Shown here: positions 37,409 through 46,855 of the stretch, in pieces
Layout of the letters: the number at the start of each line of letters is the position of its first letter
Numbering within the stretch: the stretch's first letter is position 1
Assembly: GCF_042676605.1 (NCBI RefSeq)
Contig: NZ_JBHTHQ010000021.1
Span: 682,001-746,000, forward strand
Length of the DNA stretch: 64,000 bases
DNA from: Alloscardovia venturai
Lineage (GTDB): Bacteria > Actinomycetota > Actinomycetes > Actinomycetales > Bifidobacteriaceae
Direction of reading: 5' to 3'
Position numbers and translations under genes: made by a program
Notes under the pieces: model-generated
Told to the model about the DNA's origin: nothing
The model's input: only the letters and a program-made list of their open reading frames with translations
The model's database searches: none

Positions 37409-38443
37409 ATGGTACGAAAAACGCCAGTCTCACTTCAAGACGTTGCTAAGGAGGCGGGAGTATCGCCGCAAACGGTATCGCGCGTCGCCAATGGAAGTAG
37501 TGCAGTCAAACCTTCTACTCGTATTCTCGTCGAGTCCGCTATGGACAAGCTCGGATATCGCCCTAACTATGCCGCTCGAGCATTGAAGTATCAGCGGTTC
37601 AACAACGTCGGCGTTGTGCTTTTTGATGCGTCTACCTTTGGTAATTCACAAATTCTGGACGGAATATCTATCGCCGCAAATGAGCATGGTTACGCTACCA
37701 CGCTCTACACTATGCGCAATAAGCACGAGCAAACTCTTGATGCAGCCATGCGGCGGATGAAACAGCTTCCCGTCGATGGCGTCATCGTTGTCCTCGAGCG
37801 AAGAATTCCAGATTTCGAGGGTTTTGTGCCTCCTGCTGAGATACCTGTCGTTCTTATCACAGATCAACCATCCGAACATTGCGCTACAGTCGATGGAAAT
37901 CAATACGGCTGCTCGACACAGATAGTAGACTATTTCTTTGCGCATGGGCATAAGACCGTCTATCACATAGCTGGTCCTGCGGATTCGAGAGCCGCACAAT
38001 CACGCGAGCAAGGATGGGAAGATGCGATGCGCGAGCACGGTATCCAACATCTTCCGCCGCTCTACCGTGGAGATTGGCTTGCTGACAGCGGATATCAGGC
38101 AGGCCTCGCCCTTGCAAACGAAGCGGACTGCACTGCTGTGTATGCAGCAAACGACCAGATGGCATACGGAGCAATGCTGGGTCTCCAAGCTACTGGTAAG
38201 CACGTTCCCGAAGATGTCAGCATCATCGGCGTAGACGACTCTTTAGTAGATACAGTTCCTCGTCTGACACTGACGACAATGCGCATGAGATTTGACGAAA
38301 TTGGACGTGAAGCTTTTTCCCTCATCAAACAGCAAAATGAGGGTAAGAGCGTACCTGTCAATCGCGTGCACCTTATCGAATCTGATTTTATAGAGCGTGA
38401 ATCCGTACGTGACTTACATACTCACACGGCTACACACGCTTAG
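37409..38443 (+). CDS. LacI-family transcriptional repressor
   Basis: The protein (344 residues) starts with a LacI helix-turn-helix and hinge (SLQDVAKEAGVSPQTVSRVANGSSAVKPSTR, then KLGYRPNYAARAL) and continues with a periplasmic-binding-protein-like sensor domain (NNVGVVLFDASTFGN, YAANDQMAYGAMLGLQATG, VSIIGVDDSLVDT). ATG 37409 is preferred to the adjoining GTG 37406 because of the spacing to GAGGAA. It lies divergent from the permeases and upstream of beta-galactosidase, so it most likely represses this locus through the TTTACGTAAA-type operator; the effector is not known. Confidence 0.93.
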   Translation: MVRKTPVSLQDVAKEAGVSPQTVSRVANGSSAVKPSTRILVESAMDKLGYRPNYAARALKYQRFNNVGVVLFDASTFGNSQILDGISIAANEHGYATTLYTMRNKHEQTLDAAMRRMKQLPVDGVIVVLERRIPDFEGFVPPAEIPVVLITDQPSEHCATVDGNQYGCSTQIVDYFFAHGHKTVYHIAGPADSRAAQSREQGWEDAMREHGIQHLPPLYRGDWLADSGYQAGLALANEADCTAVYAANDQMAYGAMLGLQATGKHVPEDVSIIGVDDSLVDTVPRLTLTTMRMRFDEIGREAFSLIKQQNEGKSVPVNRVHLIESDFIERESVRDLHTHTATHA

Positions 38444-38460
38444 CTTTCTATGAAGAAAGC
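38443..38460 (+). terminator. Short hairpin between lacI and the beta-galactosidase gene
   Basis: GCTTTCT-ATGA-AGAAAGC is a 7-bp stem with a four-base loop right after the lacI stop. The lack of a T-run suggests attenuation or mRNA processing rather than full termination. Confidence 0.4.
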
Positions 38461-38503
38461 ATCACAAAATTTACAGTAACCAACTCAAAGGTGAGAGATT
38501 ATT

Positions 38504-41500
38504 ATGGAACAGTCAAACACAACACAGTCAACTACAACACAGTCATCACAGGTATCACAGCCACGGCTTGCTCCGCATATCGAGAAAGCAAGTCACGCGA
38601 GCGCTTCGTGGTTAAGTGACCCTGAAATTTGCGCTGTCAATCGAGTCTCTGCGCATAGTTCTCACCACGTGCATGAAGAAGAAAACGGCTCTCGACGTAA
38701 TCTTCGCCACCTTCTCGATGATGCATCTGGCGCGTGGAAGGCAAGCGTACTTGTACATGATGATGACCTCCTCGAGCGTATCAGCGCGGCAAGCGCTCTT
38801 CACCGCGACGAGATTATAAATTCCCTCGGATCTCGCCCTGCTACCGTGCGCGTACCCGGTCATCTACAAACCGATGGACTCCTGCCTCACAAGTATGTTA
38901 ATCAGCAGTATCCATGGGACGGTCATGAAGAAATGTGCGCGCCATCTGTTCCCTCGCTCAATCATGTAGGCGTCTATGTGCGGGATTTCTCTCTCTCACC
39001 TCGCGAACGCGAAGCTTTAACGAGTTCAGCACATGCTGGTGAGCGCATTCACTTGACTTTTGACGGTGCAGCGATTGCGCTCTATGTGTGGCTCAACGGC
39101 ACTTTCGTAGGATACTCAGAAGATTCATTTACCCCTGCAGAGTTTGATGTAACGGATATTCTGAATCCTCAGGGTACCAATACGGTGACAGCTGCCGTAT
39201 ACGAGTACTCCACAGCACACTGGCTTGAAGATCAGGATTATTGGCGCCTGCATGGTCTGTTTCGCAGCGTTCACCTCGATGTCATCCCAGCAGCTCATGT
39301 GCGCACGATGAAGCTCAATGCAGATGTGGATGTAGCATCACTCACAGGGGATAATGCCGTTACAGGAGTGGGACGTATCAGCGGTAGCATTGAACTCAAC
39401 AAGCACAAAGACAGTGATATATCTGCTCAGCTTGAAATCCTTGACGATAGCAACGTGCAAGTATGGAGCTTCAAGACACAGTGCACAGATGCACACACTG
39501 TGCTGGAACTCGATGACACTGTCGAACGCATTCACCCGTGGAGCGCAGAAGAGCCGCACCTTTATACTTTCCGCGTGACCTTAAGTGATGAGAGCGGTAC
39601 TATTGTCGAGATTTCCGAACATCGTATAGGTTTCCGTCATTTTGAGATAGATCCTGCAGATGGCGTTATGAAACTCAATGGGAAGCGCATCATCTTCAAA
39701 GGTGTCAACCGCCATGAGTTCGGTGCTAACTGCGGTCGAGCACTCGATGAAGATGCCATGCTGTGGGACATTACCTTTATGAAGCAGCACAATATCAATG
39801 CTGTGCGCACAAGCCACTATCCAAATCAAGTACGTTGGTACGAGTTGTGCGACGAATACGGTCTCTATGTCATCGACGAGACAAATTTAGAAACCCACGG
39901 GACATGGGCGGATGCCTTTGGCACTCCAACTCCGGGGCGCGCTATCCCAGGCAGTCATGAAGAGTGGACGAACGCCTGCATTGACCGTGCAAATTCTATG
40001 CTACAGCGCGATTTTAACCACCCAAGTGTGCTCATCTGGTCCCTCGGAAATGAGTCCTACGGCGGTACTGTGCTCGCGCATATGAGCCAATTCTTCCACG
40101 ACAATGACTCTCGTCCCGTCCACTATGAAGGAACGACGTGGGATCGTGAGTTTGACTACGTTACCGACATTGAGTCGCGCATGTATGCACATCCTGATGC
40201 GATTGAATCCTATCTGAAAGGCACATCTGAGCTTGGCGAAGCTCACAAACCGTATATTTCCTGCGAATATATGCATGCTATGGGCAATTCTCTAGGAGGC
40301 ATGAAACTCTATACTGACTTGGAGAAGTATGCTCAGTATCAAGGTGGGTTCATATGGGACTACTGTGACCAGGCGTTGGAGCAGCAGCTTCCGGACGGCA
40401 CAACTCGCTTGACATATGGTGGAGACTGGTACGATCGTCCATCTGACTACGAATTCAGTGGCAATGGAATCGTCTTCGCCGATAGAACTCCGACAGCAAA
40501 GGCAAGTGAAGTCAAGCAGCTCTATGCAAATGTCACACTTGCTATCAATGAAAATGGCGCAACGATTGACAATCGTAACCTCTTTATATCGACTGGTGAT
40601 TATATCTTCACTGCTCGCGCACTCGTTGATGGACGAATCGTATGGGAAAATGACTATCATTTTGATATCCCTGCTCAACACAGCGAAGACGTATCCATCA
40701 GCTGGCCAAATGCTCAATCTTATGGCGCTTACGACGGCAATGAGATTGTTTATGAACTTTCAGTCTCGCTTACTCACGCTACTGCATGGGCGCCGGTAGG
40801 ATTTGAACTGTGCTTTGCGCAGCGTTCACAGAAACTTTCTCATGATACTGCGTCGCTTTCAGAATCCACACCCACAACATCCGCGGCGCCTACACCATCG
40901 CACGCAATCGTTACCGAAGACTACTGGAATCTCGGTCTCAAATCTCAAAACACAGAAATCCTTCTGTCACGCTTGCATGGCGGACCAGTAAGTTTCAAGC
41001 GACTTGATCAAGACGATGATATGATCATCCGCGCTCCAAAACTGACGACGTGGCGCGCTCTCACGGATAACGACCGCGGATACAACGCTGGCTTTAGCCG
41101 CGCGCAATGGTTTACAGCAGGTCGCTTTGCAAAAGTAACAGATGAGAAGTTTGATGTGCAGCACGACAAGGGCGCGCTCAGCGGCGAGTACACATATGCA
41201 CTTGCGACACCTGCTGCTACGCGCGTGACTATGTGCTGGGATGTCACTTCTGACGGTCGTGTTCATCTGACGGCATCCTACCCTGGTAACGCTGACGAGC
41301 CAAGCAATCCGCTAGCCTTCGGGTTGGAGTGGATGCTTCCTGCCTCGTACACTCATACACGTTTCTATGGGCTCGGACCAGATGAAACGTATCGCGACCG
41401 CAATAATGGTGCAAAACTTGGCATGTGGGAAAAGACCATCTTTGATGATGTACAGCCGTACCTTGTACCACAGGAGACTGGAAACCACGAGGGCACGCGC

Positions 41501-41785
41501 TTCGTCGAGATAACCAATCAATATGGTCACGGCATGCGCATCAGCGCTCACGGTGGTGACGCTTCACACGCCTTTGCCTTCAGCGCACTACCGTACTCCT
41601 CCACCATGCTCGAAGAGGCAACGCATCAGGAAGAGTTGCCACCTCATACGCATACTTTCCTTCGTCTGCTCGCTGGGCAGCAAGGTGTAGGCGGGGACGA
41701 CTCATGGGGTTCACCAGTTCACAAGGAATTTGAACTTGATAAGACGCAACCACTGACGCTGGATGTCGATATTGAGCTGATTTAA
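38504..41785 (+). CDS. GH2 beta-galactosidase (LacZ type)
   Basis: The 1093-residue enzyme has the full LacZ architecture: a sugar-binding jelly roll (YVWLNGTFVGYSEDSFTPAEFDVT), immunoglobulin-like domains, a TIM barrel with acid/base Glu in LIWSLGNESYGG (about 517) and nucleophile Glu in ISCEYMHAMGNS (about 587), and a C-terminal beta-galactosidase small-chain domain (FYGLGPDETYRDR). The N-terminal 30 residues are a Ser/Thr/Gln-rich, low-complexity tail not needed for the fold. There is no signal peptide, so it is cytoplasmic. AAGGTGAGAG precedes the ATG. It completes the arabinose/galactose oligosaccharide locus. Confidence 0.94.
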   Translation: MEQSNTTQSTTTQSSQVSQPRLAPHIEKASHASASWLSDPEICAVNRVSAHSSHHVHEEENGSRRNLRHLLDDASGAWKASVLVHDDDLLERISAASALHRDEIINSLGSRPATVRVPGHLQTDGLLPHKYVNQQYPWDGHEEMCAPSVPSLNHVGVYVRDFSLSPREREALTSSAHAGERIHLTFDGAAIALYVWLNGTFVGYSEDSFTPAEFDVTDILNPQGTNTVTAAVYEYSTAHWLEDQDYWRLHGLFRSVHLDVIPAAHVRTMKLNADVDVASLTGDNAVTGVGRISGSIELNKHKDSDISAQLEILDDSNVQVWSFKTQCTDAHTVLELDDTVERIHPWSAEEPHLYTFRVTLSDESGTIVEISEHRIGFRHFEIDPADGVMKLNGKRIIFKGVNRHEFGANCGRALDEDAMLWDITFMKQHNINAVRTSHYPNQVRWYELCDEYGLYVIDETNLETHGTWADAFGTPTPGRAIPGSHEEWTNACIDRANSMLQRDFNHPSVLIWSLGNESYGGTVLAHMSQFFHDNDSRPVHYEGTTWDREFDYVTDIESRMYAHPDAIESYLKGTSELGEAHKPYISCEYMHAMGNSLGGMKLYTDLEKYAQYQGGFIWDYCDQALEQQLPDGTTRLTYGGDWYDRPSDYEFSGNGIVFADRTPTAKASEVKQLYANVTLAINENGATIDNRNLFISTGDYIFTARALVDGRIVWENDYHFDIPAQHSEDVSISWPNAQSYGAYDGNEIVYELSVSLTHATAWAPVGFELCFAQRSQKLSHDTASLSESTPTTSAAPTPSHAIVTEDYWNLGLKSQNTEILLSRLHGGPVSFKRLDQDDDMIIRAPKLTTWRALTDNDRGYNAGFSRAQWFTAGRFAKVTDEKFDVQHDKGALSGEYTYALATPAATRVTMCWDVTSDGRVHLTASYPGNADEPSNPLAFGLEWMLPASYTHTRFYGLGPDETYRDRNNGAKLGMWEKTIFDDVQPYLVPQETGNHEGTRFVEITNQYGHGMRISAHGGDASHAFAFSALPYSSTMLEEATHQEELPPHTHTFLRLLAGQQGVGGDDSWGSPVHKEFELDKTQPLTLDVDIELI

Positions 41786-41824
41786 TTCCCACTTTCCGAA
41801 AAAATTCCGGTTGGTCACCTTCTT

Positions 41825-41862
41825 GCTGCTCTCACGCACGTGTGAGAGCAGCATATTTGTTT
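41825..41862 (+). terminator. Terminator after beta-galactosidase
   Basis: GCTGCTCTCAC (41825-41835) pairs with GTGAGAGCAGC (41842-41852) around a six-base loop and is followed by ATATTTGTTTT. Confidence 0.85.
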
Positions 41863-41985
41863 TGCCTCAGCACCACAACATTCTGATGTGATATACAGCA
41901 CAAAAAGTCTGAGAGCGAACACTCTACCACTAGAATAGAACGTAACAATTGTGACAAAACGTCACTTTTAGAGAAGGAAACTCCT

Positions 41986-42600
41986 ATGGCAATCTATACA
42001 CTCCCTGAGCTGCCTTATGACTATGCAGCACTCGAGCCACACGTCTCCGGTAAAATCATGGAGCTTCACCACGATAAGCATCATCAGGCTTATGTCACCG
42101 GTGCAAATGCTGCTCTTGAACGTCTTGAAGAAGCTCGTGATAAGAATGATTTCGCAGCTATAAACTTGTGGGAAAAGAACCTTGCCTTCAACCTCGGCGG
42201 TCACATCAACCACACCTTCTTCTGGAACAATCTAACTCCAGAAAGTAAAGGTCACCCAGACGGCGAGTTCGGCGAAGAAATCAACAAGCAGTTTGGCTCC
42301 TTTGAAAAGTTCCAAGCACAGTTCACCGCCGCAGCTCTCGGTATTCAGGGCTCAGGCTGGGCAGTTCTCGCTTGGGATGCATTGGGTGACCGCCTTGCCA
42401 CTTTCCAGCTCTACGATCAGCAGTCCAATATGCCTGTAACCGTCAAGCCACTCGTCATGCTTGACATGTGGGAGCACGCATTCTACCTCGACTACATCAA
42501 TGTGAAAGCTGACTACGTCAAGGCATGGTGGAACATCGTCAACTGGGATCATGCAGCTGAAAACTGGGCAACCGCTCGCAAGGCTTTGCTCGTGAAGTAA
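41986..42600 (+). CDS. sodA: Superoxide dismutase (Mn/Fe)
   Basis: SodA dismutates superoxide. All four metal ligands are visible: His27 in MELHHDKHH, His81-region in GGHINHTFFW, and the DMWEHAFYLDY motif (Asp and His). Length 204 is normal. The GSGWAVLAWD segment leans toward Mn, but metal choice cannot be fixed from sequence. AGAAGGAAACTCCT precedes ATG 41986, and it is monocistronic with its own terminator. Few bifidobacteria carry SOD, so it points to an aerotolerant lineage. Confidence 0.94.
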   Translation: MAIYTLPELPYDYAALEPHVSGKIMELHHDKHHQAYVTGANAALERLEEARDKNDFAAINLWEKNLAFNLGGHINHTFFWNNLTPESKGHPDGEFGEEINKQFGSFEKFQAQFTAAALGIQGSGWAVLAWDALGDRLATFQLYDQQSNMPVTVKPLVMLDMWEHAFYLDYINVKADYVKAWWNIVNWDHAAENWATARKALLVK

Positions 42601-42633
42601 AAAGACTTCCACTCTTTCAGTCTTTATAAACGT

Positions 42634-42673
42634 ATCCGCTCGTTCACTCACCATACATGAGGCACGAGCGGAT
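42634..42673 (+). terminator. Terminator after sodA
   Basis: ATCCGCTCGT (42634-42643) pairs with ACGAGCGGAT (42664-42673). The loop holds an inner CTCA/TGAG pairing, and TTCTTGTTT follows. Confidence 0.8.
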
Positions 42674-42719
42674 TTCTTGTTTCATTTTCTGGAGATGTTC
42701 CTCACACGTTAAAGCGTTA

Positions 42720-42752
42720 AAGTGGGCAGCCGCCTAAGCCAACTGTCCACTT
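42720..42752 (-). terminator. Hairpin after the metalloprotease gene
   Basis: AAGTGGGCAG (42720-42729) pairs with CTGTCCACTT (42743-42752) with one G-U pair, on the downstream side of the minus-strand metalloprotease gene. Confidence 0.5.
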
Positions 42753-42798
42753 CACTCATGAGTATCTACGAGAAGAAATACATCAATAATGCTCTTCC

Positions 42799-44576
42799 CT
42801 ACTGAGCAAACCTCTTACGAAGCTGCAATACAACCACAGCGCTAGCGAACGCAAGCGTTATCATCACGCTTATACGTGTGACATCAATACCCGTCTTTGC
42901 CAAACTGGACTTCGCATGAGCCGTGGTCTTCGTAGCTACTGACTTACCGCCCTGAGTCGTTGCATTCTGACTGTGATCAGCATCGGAGCTTGGTTTGGTT
43001 CCAGTATCAGTCGAAGCTTGTGTAATTGGACGGTAGATGACGTTTACAGTACCGAGCGAATAATTCTTCACTTCAGGCTCTTTTTCAGACTGAACCCCTT
43101 CGGCATCAATGTAATATCCTGGGTTGCCTGTCTTGAACTGCCATGTCTTATCTTCACCGTTAATAGATGCAATCGTCGTAGCATTGCGAGTCTCCATGTA
43201 CGACCACCGTCTACTGATACCTCGTAGCCATCCATAGCAGGTACGTCAACCGATGAAAGTGTTGGAGCATGCCAGTATGTTGTGCTGTCCCCGTGGAAAC
43301 CACCACAGTATGAGTCCTTTTTCACACCATTATGCGTCTGTGAATAATGCGCAATCTGCGTTGTGCTTGACAACGGTGCTGTGTGCGAAGTCGTCTTCCC
43401 ACTCTCATCAAGAACGCTTACCTTAATGTCGCGCGAAGCAGATAGATACTCTTTAGCACTACCACTCGTAATCGAGTTAAGCCCCGCAGAAATCACATCC
43501 TTTATCATGCGATACTGTACAGAAGTAGACTGAGTACCGTCGAGAATCTCAGCAATATTACTGCGTTCATACTGCATAAGCAACGGACCGTTATTATAAT
43601 ATTTTTCTCCAGGAGCGCATCCTGCACTTCCCTCTGTATAGTATGTAGTTTTAATAGCATCTTCTGGATGATCAAGACCGAGAGTATGTCCAATCTCATG
43701 GACCAAAACCTCAATCCAATTCTGCTGAGCGAATTCCTTATATTTTGCGATTGCCTGTTCCTTAGTATCTACGCGAGTACATGTCTTACCAGTAAAAGAC
43801 TCACAAGTATCGGTACCATATGCAACAGCAAAATTCCCATACGGGAAAGAACCAGCTTGATCGGTCCAATTATCGTAACCCGTAAAATGTGAAGTTTGAC
43901 TATACTCTTCAAGATTTAACCACAAACCCCCAGAACCCGATGCTGCCCAAAAGAAATCATCTGTTGCAGGTATCATCATCAAATAATTAAGATAATCTTT
44001 TGAAGAATCAATCTGTGCTTCGTTAAGTTGCGAGCGCAAAAGGATGAAATCACTACCGAGCAGCGTATTCCAATCTTTTATTGCACGCTGGAGGATACCT
44101 GCTGCCAAGAAAGTCTTCACTGAAGCATCAACATTGACATCGTCATAAATAATATGTGGTTTGCCAGAAATAACAGACAATTTTTCACCAGATGCAAGTG
44201 ATTTTGCTTGTCCTTGGAATAAATCAGTATCACGATAACACAATGTGGAATCATTGGTTCCATCATAAGTTACGCCGCCGGGTTCAACCTGGCACCAGTA
44301 TGGAACGCTCGCATTATACTTTTGCAGCTGACCATTTTTCATGATACCTGTTACTTTACCGTCAGAGTCTTTCTGAGCAGTGATCTCAGTAGCAGAGTAT
44401 ACAGGATTCGCCTGCGTTGCCGCCTTTGCATCATCAGCAAAAACAATGCTATCAGTAGCATACTTGTTGATATCAAACGGCTGATGATCTGTTACAGCCA
44501 TCGCCGGCACAGCTATCATGCTCAGCGTAGCTATCACACCGATAAGAGCTGCGCTCAAACGTGTCTTCCTCTTCAT
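42799..44576 (-). pseudogene. Secreted zinc metalloprotease with LAKTG anchor, frameshifted
   Basis: From ATG 44576 (behind GGAAGGAAGG) there is a signal peptide (MKRKTRLSAALIGVIATLSM, cleavage likely after AMA) and a metalloprotease domain with HEIGHTLGLDH (residues 293-303), the HExxHxxGxxH zinc site of matrixin/metzincin-like enzymes. The frame ends early at 43068 in a nonsense tail after ...VDGGRTW. The other frame, from about 43195 to 42799, carries TRNATTIASINGEDKTWQ, a Thr/Ser-rich stalk, LAKTG, a hydrophobic helix and LRKRFAQ, a complete sortase signal. Adding one base, for example restoring GGG from GG near 43194-43195, fuses both into a 592-residue wall-anchored protease. The broken form would be secreted freely. 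Confidence 0.85.
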
Positions 44577-44897
44577 AGCCTTCCTTCCCTCAAGGAATTC
44601 TTCACTCTTCACATATAATTTTCTGGGGGCGACAACGCTTGATTGTTCATTTGATGTGGTCCACGCCACTTGGTGGCTTCTAGCGGCCGTTGCAACACTA
44701 TTCTTGTTTAGCTCTCGTTTATGAGTGTAGTAAACCTCTTGTACGAGCTATCAAACCCTAGATTTTGACGTACGGTCTGTCATTAAGTTCTTCAGCTACC
44801 ACGTCAAGATGCGCTTGACTATACACACATTCTGTCCTATAAGCCTCCTTTTACTAAGACATTCATATTGCCAAAACGTCACATAAATATAAAACGA
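44577..44897. other. Intergenic stretch upstream of the metalloprotease gene
   Basis: This stretch of about 320 bases holds no coding region I can support. It must contain the metalloprotease promoter (minus strand), but I see no convincing -35/-10 pair. Confidence 0.5.
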
Positions 44898-44927
44898 ATG
44901 GGACTAGCTCTATCGAACTAATCCCAT
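44898..44927 (-). terminator. Terminator after the aldo/keto reductase gene
   Basis: On the minus strand ATGGGATTAG pairs with CTAGTCCCAT (one mismatch) and is followed by TTCGTTTTATATTT. Confidence 0.75.
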
Positions 44928-44953
44928 CATTATATAAGCAGTAAATAAGGCTC

Positions 44954-45904
44954 TTAGGCTTGACCTTCCCAACCGCCGCAAGTATCTACGCCTGCGCTAC
45001 GGGCAGTGTTCTCAAGATTTTCCACCTCATCTGCAGTCAACGTAAGATTTACGCTACCAGCCGCGTCATCAACCCGCTTAGGTTTAGTCACACCTAGGAT
45101 TGGTGTAGTACCGCGTCCAATTGCCCATGCGGTTGACACCTGAGCAGCAGATACGCCGTACTTTACGCCAATCCCACAGAGCTGCTCAATGAGCGGAGCC
45201 AGCGCAGGCATCATTGGATTGTAATTATTGCCACGCATCGTACCTGCTGGAAGCAAATGCTCAGAGTCATATTTTCCAGAAAGAGCGCCCTGCTCCAAAA
45301 CCATGTAGAAGAAAAACTGAATATCGTTTTCCTTGCAGTAATCAAGCAAGCCATCGTCGATGGAGTTGCGATACAACAAGCTGAAGTGATTTTGTACAGC
45401 TGAAATCTTAATACCAAATGGATCGAGAATTTCCTGTGCATGCTTTATCTGCTCGAGGCTATGATTGGAAACGCCGACACGCTTTATCTTGCCAGACTTT
45501 ACAGCACCTACGAGCTGAGGAGTCCAACGATCTACATCTGCAGAGTTGTGAATCCAATAGATATCGAAATAATCCATACCCATGCGCTGCAATAAACCGT
45601 TGAGCATATCCATCACAGTATTGTCAGCTGCTGGGTTTGCCATCTGAGGAGTGAACCTATCCGAAATAATGATATCTCCGCGCTTAACTGTACTTGCAAG
45701 TTCACCAAGGATTCGCTCAGAATCACCGTTTTCATAAGCGAACGCGGTATCGAAAAGATTTAAGCCGTGACTCATTGCCCTCTCGAAAGCGTTTTTCAAA
45801 TCTGCTGCGTCCATGTGGTTACCGAATACTGTATCTCCGCCGGCGCCGCCGCCTATGCCCCAAGATCAAGTGCCGAGTGCATTCCTTGCTGTTGTTTGTG
45901 TCAT
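44954..45904 (-). pseudogene. Aldo/keto reductase with in-frame TGA at codon 13
   Basis: From ATG 45904 (behind AAAGGA) the frame reads MTQTTARNALGT, stops at TGA (45868-45866), then continues in the same frame as SWGIGGGAGGDTVFGNHMDAADLKNAF, matching the normal N-terminus of this family where TGG (Trp) is expected (LGTWSWG). The remaining barrel is complete: FDTAFAYENGDSER (Asp and Tyr of the catalytic tetrad), YWIHNSADVDRW (His) and VGVSNHSLEQI. A single G-to-A change explains the stop. Restart at ATG 45814 would drop the first barrel strand. It is the last gene of a quinone-reductase/YciI/TetR operon. Confidence 0.85.
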
Positions 45905-45906
45905 TA

Positions 45907-46530
45907 TTATCCTTTGATAAGTAATTGATCTACTAAATTGCGCACCAAGTCATGTACGCTGTGAAGTTCAAATTTCACCAGTGCATGCTCAAGTCCAAGC
46001 TGCTGCTTCTTAGTAGCATGCACATAAGGCCAAATGCCGTACAGGAATGGGAAGAACGCGTAAATGAAATTCTCACGCTTCTTCTTGCCAACGTTTGAAT
46101 CCACAACTTTGAGTACTGCATTCATGGCGCTCAAGGTGGCTCCATACGAGCGCTTAAATTCGTCAATGCACTCCTGCGAAGCACCTTCCTCCAAATCGGT
46201 AAGATTTGAAGAAATAAGCTTCAGCATAAGTTCACGTTTTTCCAATGACCCAGCCACAAGTTCAGCAAAATTCTCGCGAGTAATCACTTTTCCACTTGTG
46301 CTACTTGCACTCACCCACTCATACATTTCTGCTGCCCAGGAATCGTATTCGCGGGTGATGAGTCCTAAGAAAATCTCTTCCTTGGTGTGAAAATAGTTGT
46401 AAATCGTGGGGCGACTAAAGCTCGTGACTTCCGAGATGTCTTTCAAAGAGATATCGCGGTAATTGTGAGTTTCGTAGAGAGACTGCGCAGCAGCTAAGAT
46501 TTCTTCCCGCTGAGGAATTTGTTCTTGCAT
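45907..46530 (-). CDS. TetR-family regulator
   Basis: The 207-residue protein begins with a TetR DNA-binding domain (REEILAAAQSLYETHNYRDISLKDISEVTSFSRPTIYNYFHTKEEIF, about residues 8-54) and continues as an all-helical ligand domain. It starts one base after the YciI stop and ends two bases before the aldo/keto reductase ATG, so it belongs to a four-gene operon. Two CTGACA-N3-TGTCAG palindromes in the operon promoter are its likely targets. The inducer is unknown; the neighbours suggest a quinone or electrophile. Confidence 0.92.
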   Translation of the reverse strand: MQEQIPQREEILAAAQSLYETHNYRDISLKDISEVTSFSRPTIYNYFHTKEEIFLGLITREYDSWAAEMYEWVSASSTSGKVITRENFAELVAGSLEKRELMLKLISSNLTDLEEGASQECIDEFKRSYGATLSAMNAVLKVVDSNVGKKKRENFIYAFFPFLYGIWPYVHATKKQQLGLEHALVKFELHSVHDLVRNLVDQLLIKG

Positions 46531-46531
46531 C

Positions 46532-46828
46532 TTATGCCTTATAGTCTGCGATGTTGTCAGCGAGCATCTTCACCGCCCACTCGTGCACAGTGTAGTCTGC
46601 GCTGTTTGGCCAGAAAGCATCACCCTCAAGGATTGTGTTCAAGGCATCGCGATTTTCTGTCTGAGCCACAATCATGCCTGAACCTAGCTGATCGGTGAGC
46701 GGACCAACCATAAGGAAATTTCCTGCCTTAAACTGGTCAGCAAACCACGCGCGGTGCTTGTCTACAAGTTTCTCAAAGTCCTCAGCCTTCTTGACCTCAT
46801 CGTGAATAGAAATAGTGATTGCGTACAT
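46532..46828 (-). CDS. YciI-family protein
   Basis: This 98-residue protein matches the YciI/YCII dimeric alpha-beta barrel fold: an opening strand MYAITISIHD, the conserved HRAWFADQFKAGNFLMVGPLTD with a central His, and a GDAFWPNSADYTVHEW C-terminal region. YciI proteins are of uncertain function, often acting as small lyase- or dehalogenase-like enzymes. It lies 27 bases after the quinone reductase and one base before the TetR gene. Confidence 0.88.
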   Translation of the reverse strand: MYAITISIHDEVKKAEDFEKLVDKHRAWFADQFKAGNFLMVGPLTDQLGSGMIVAQTENRDALNTILEGDAFWPNSADYTVHEWAVKMLADNIADYKA

Positions 46829-46855
46829 TCTTTATCCTTTCCAAAGAAAAAGCTT

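Noticed and set aside
45866..45868. Selenocysteine at the aldo/keto reductase TGA
   Set aside because: The family has Trp here, and no selenocysteine insertion hairpin or Sec genes are evident.
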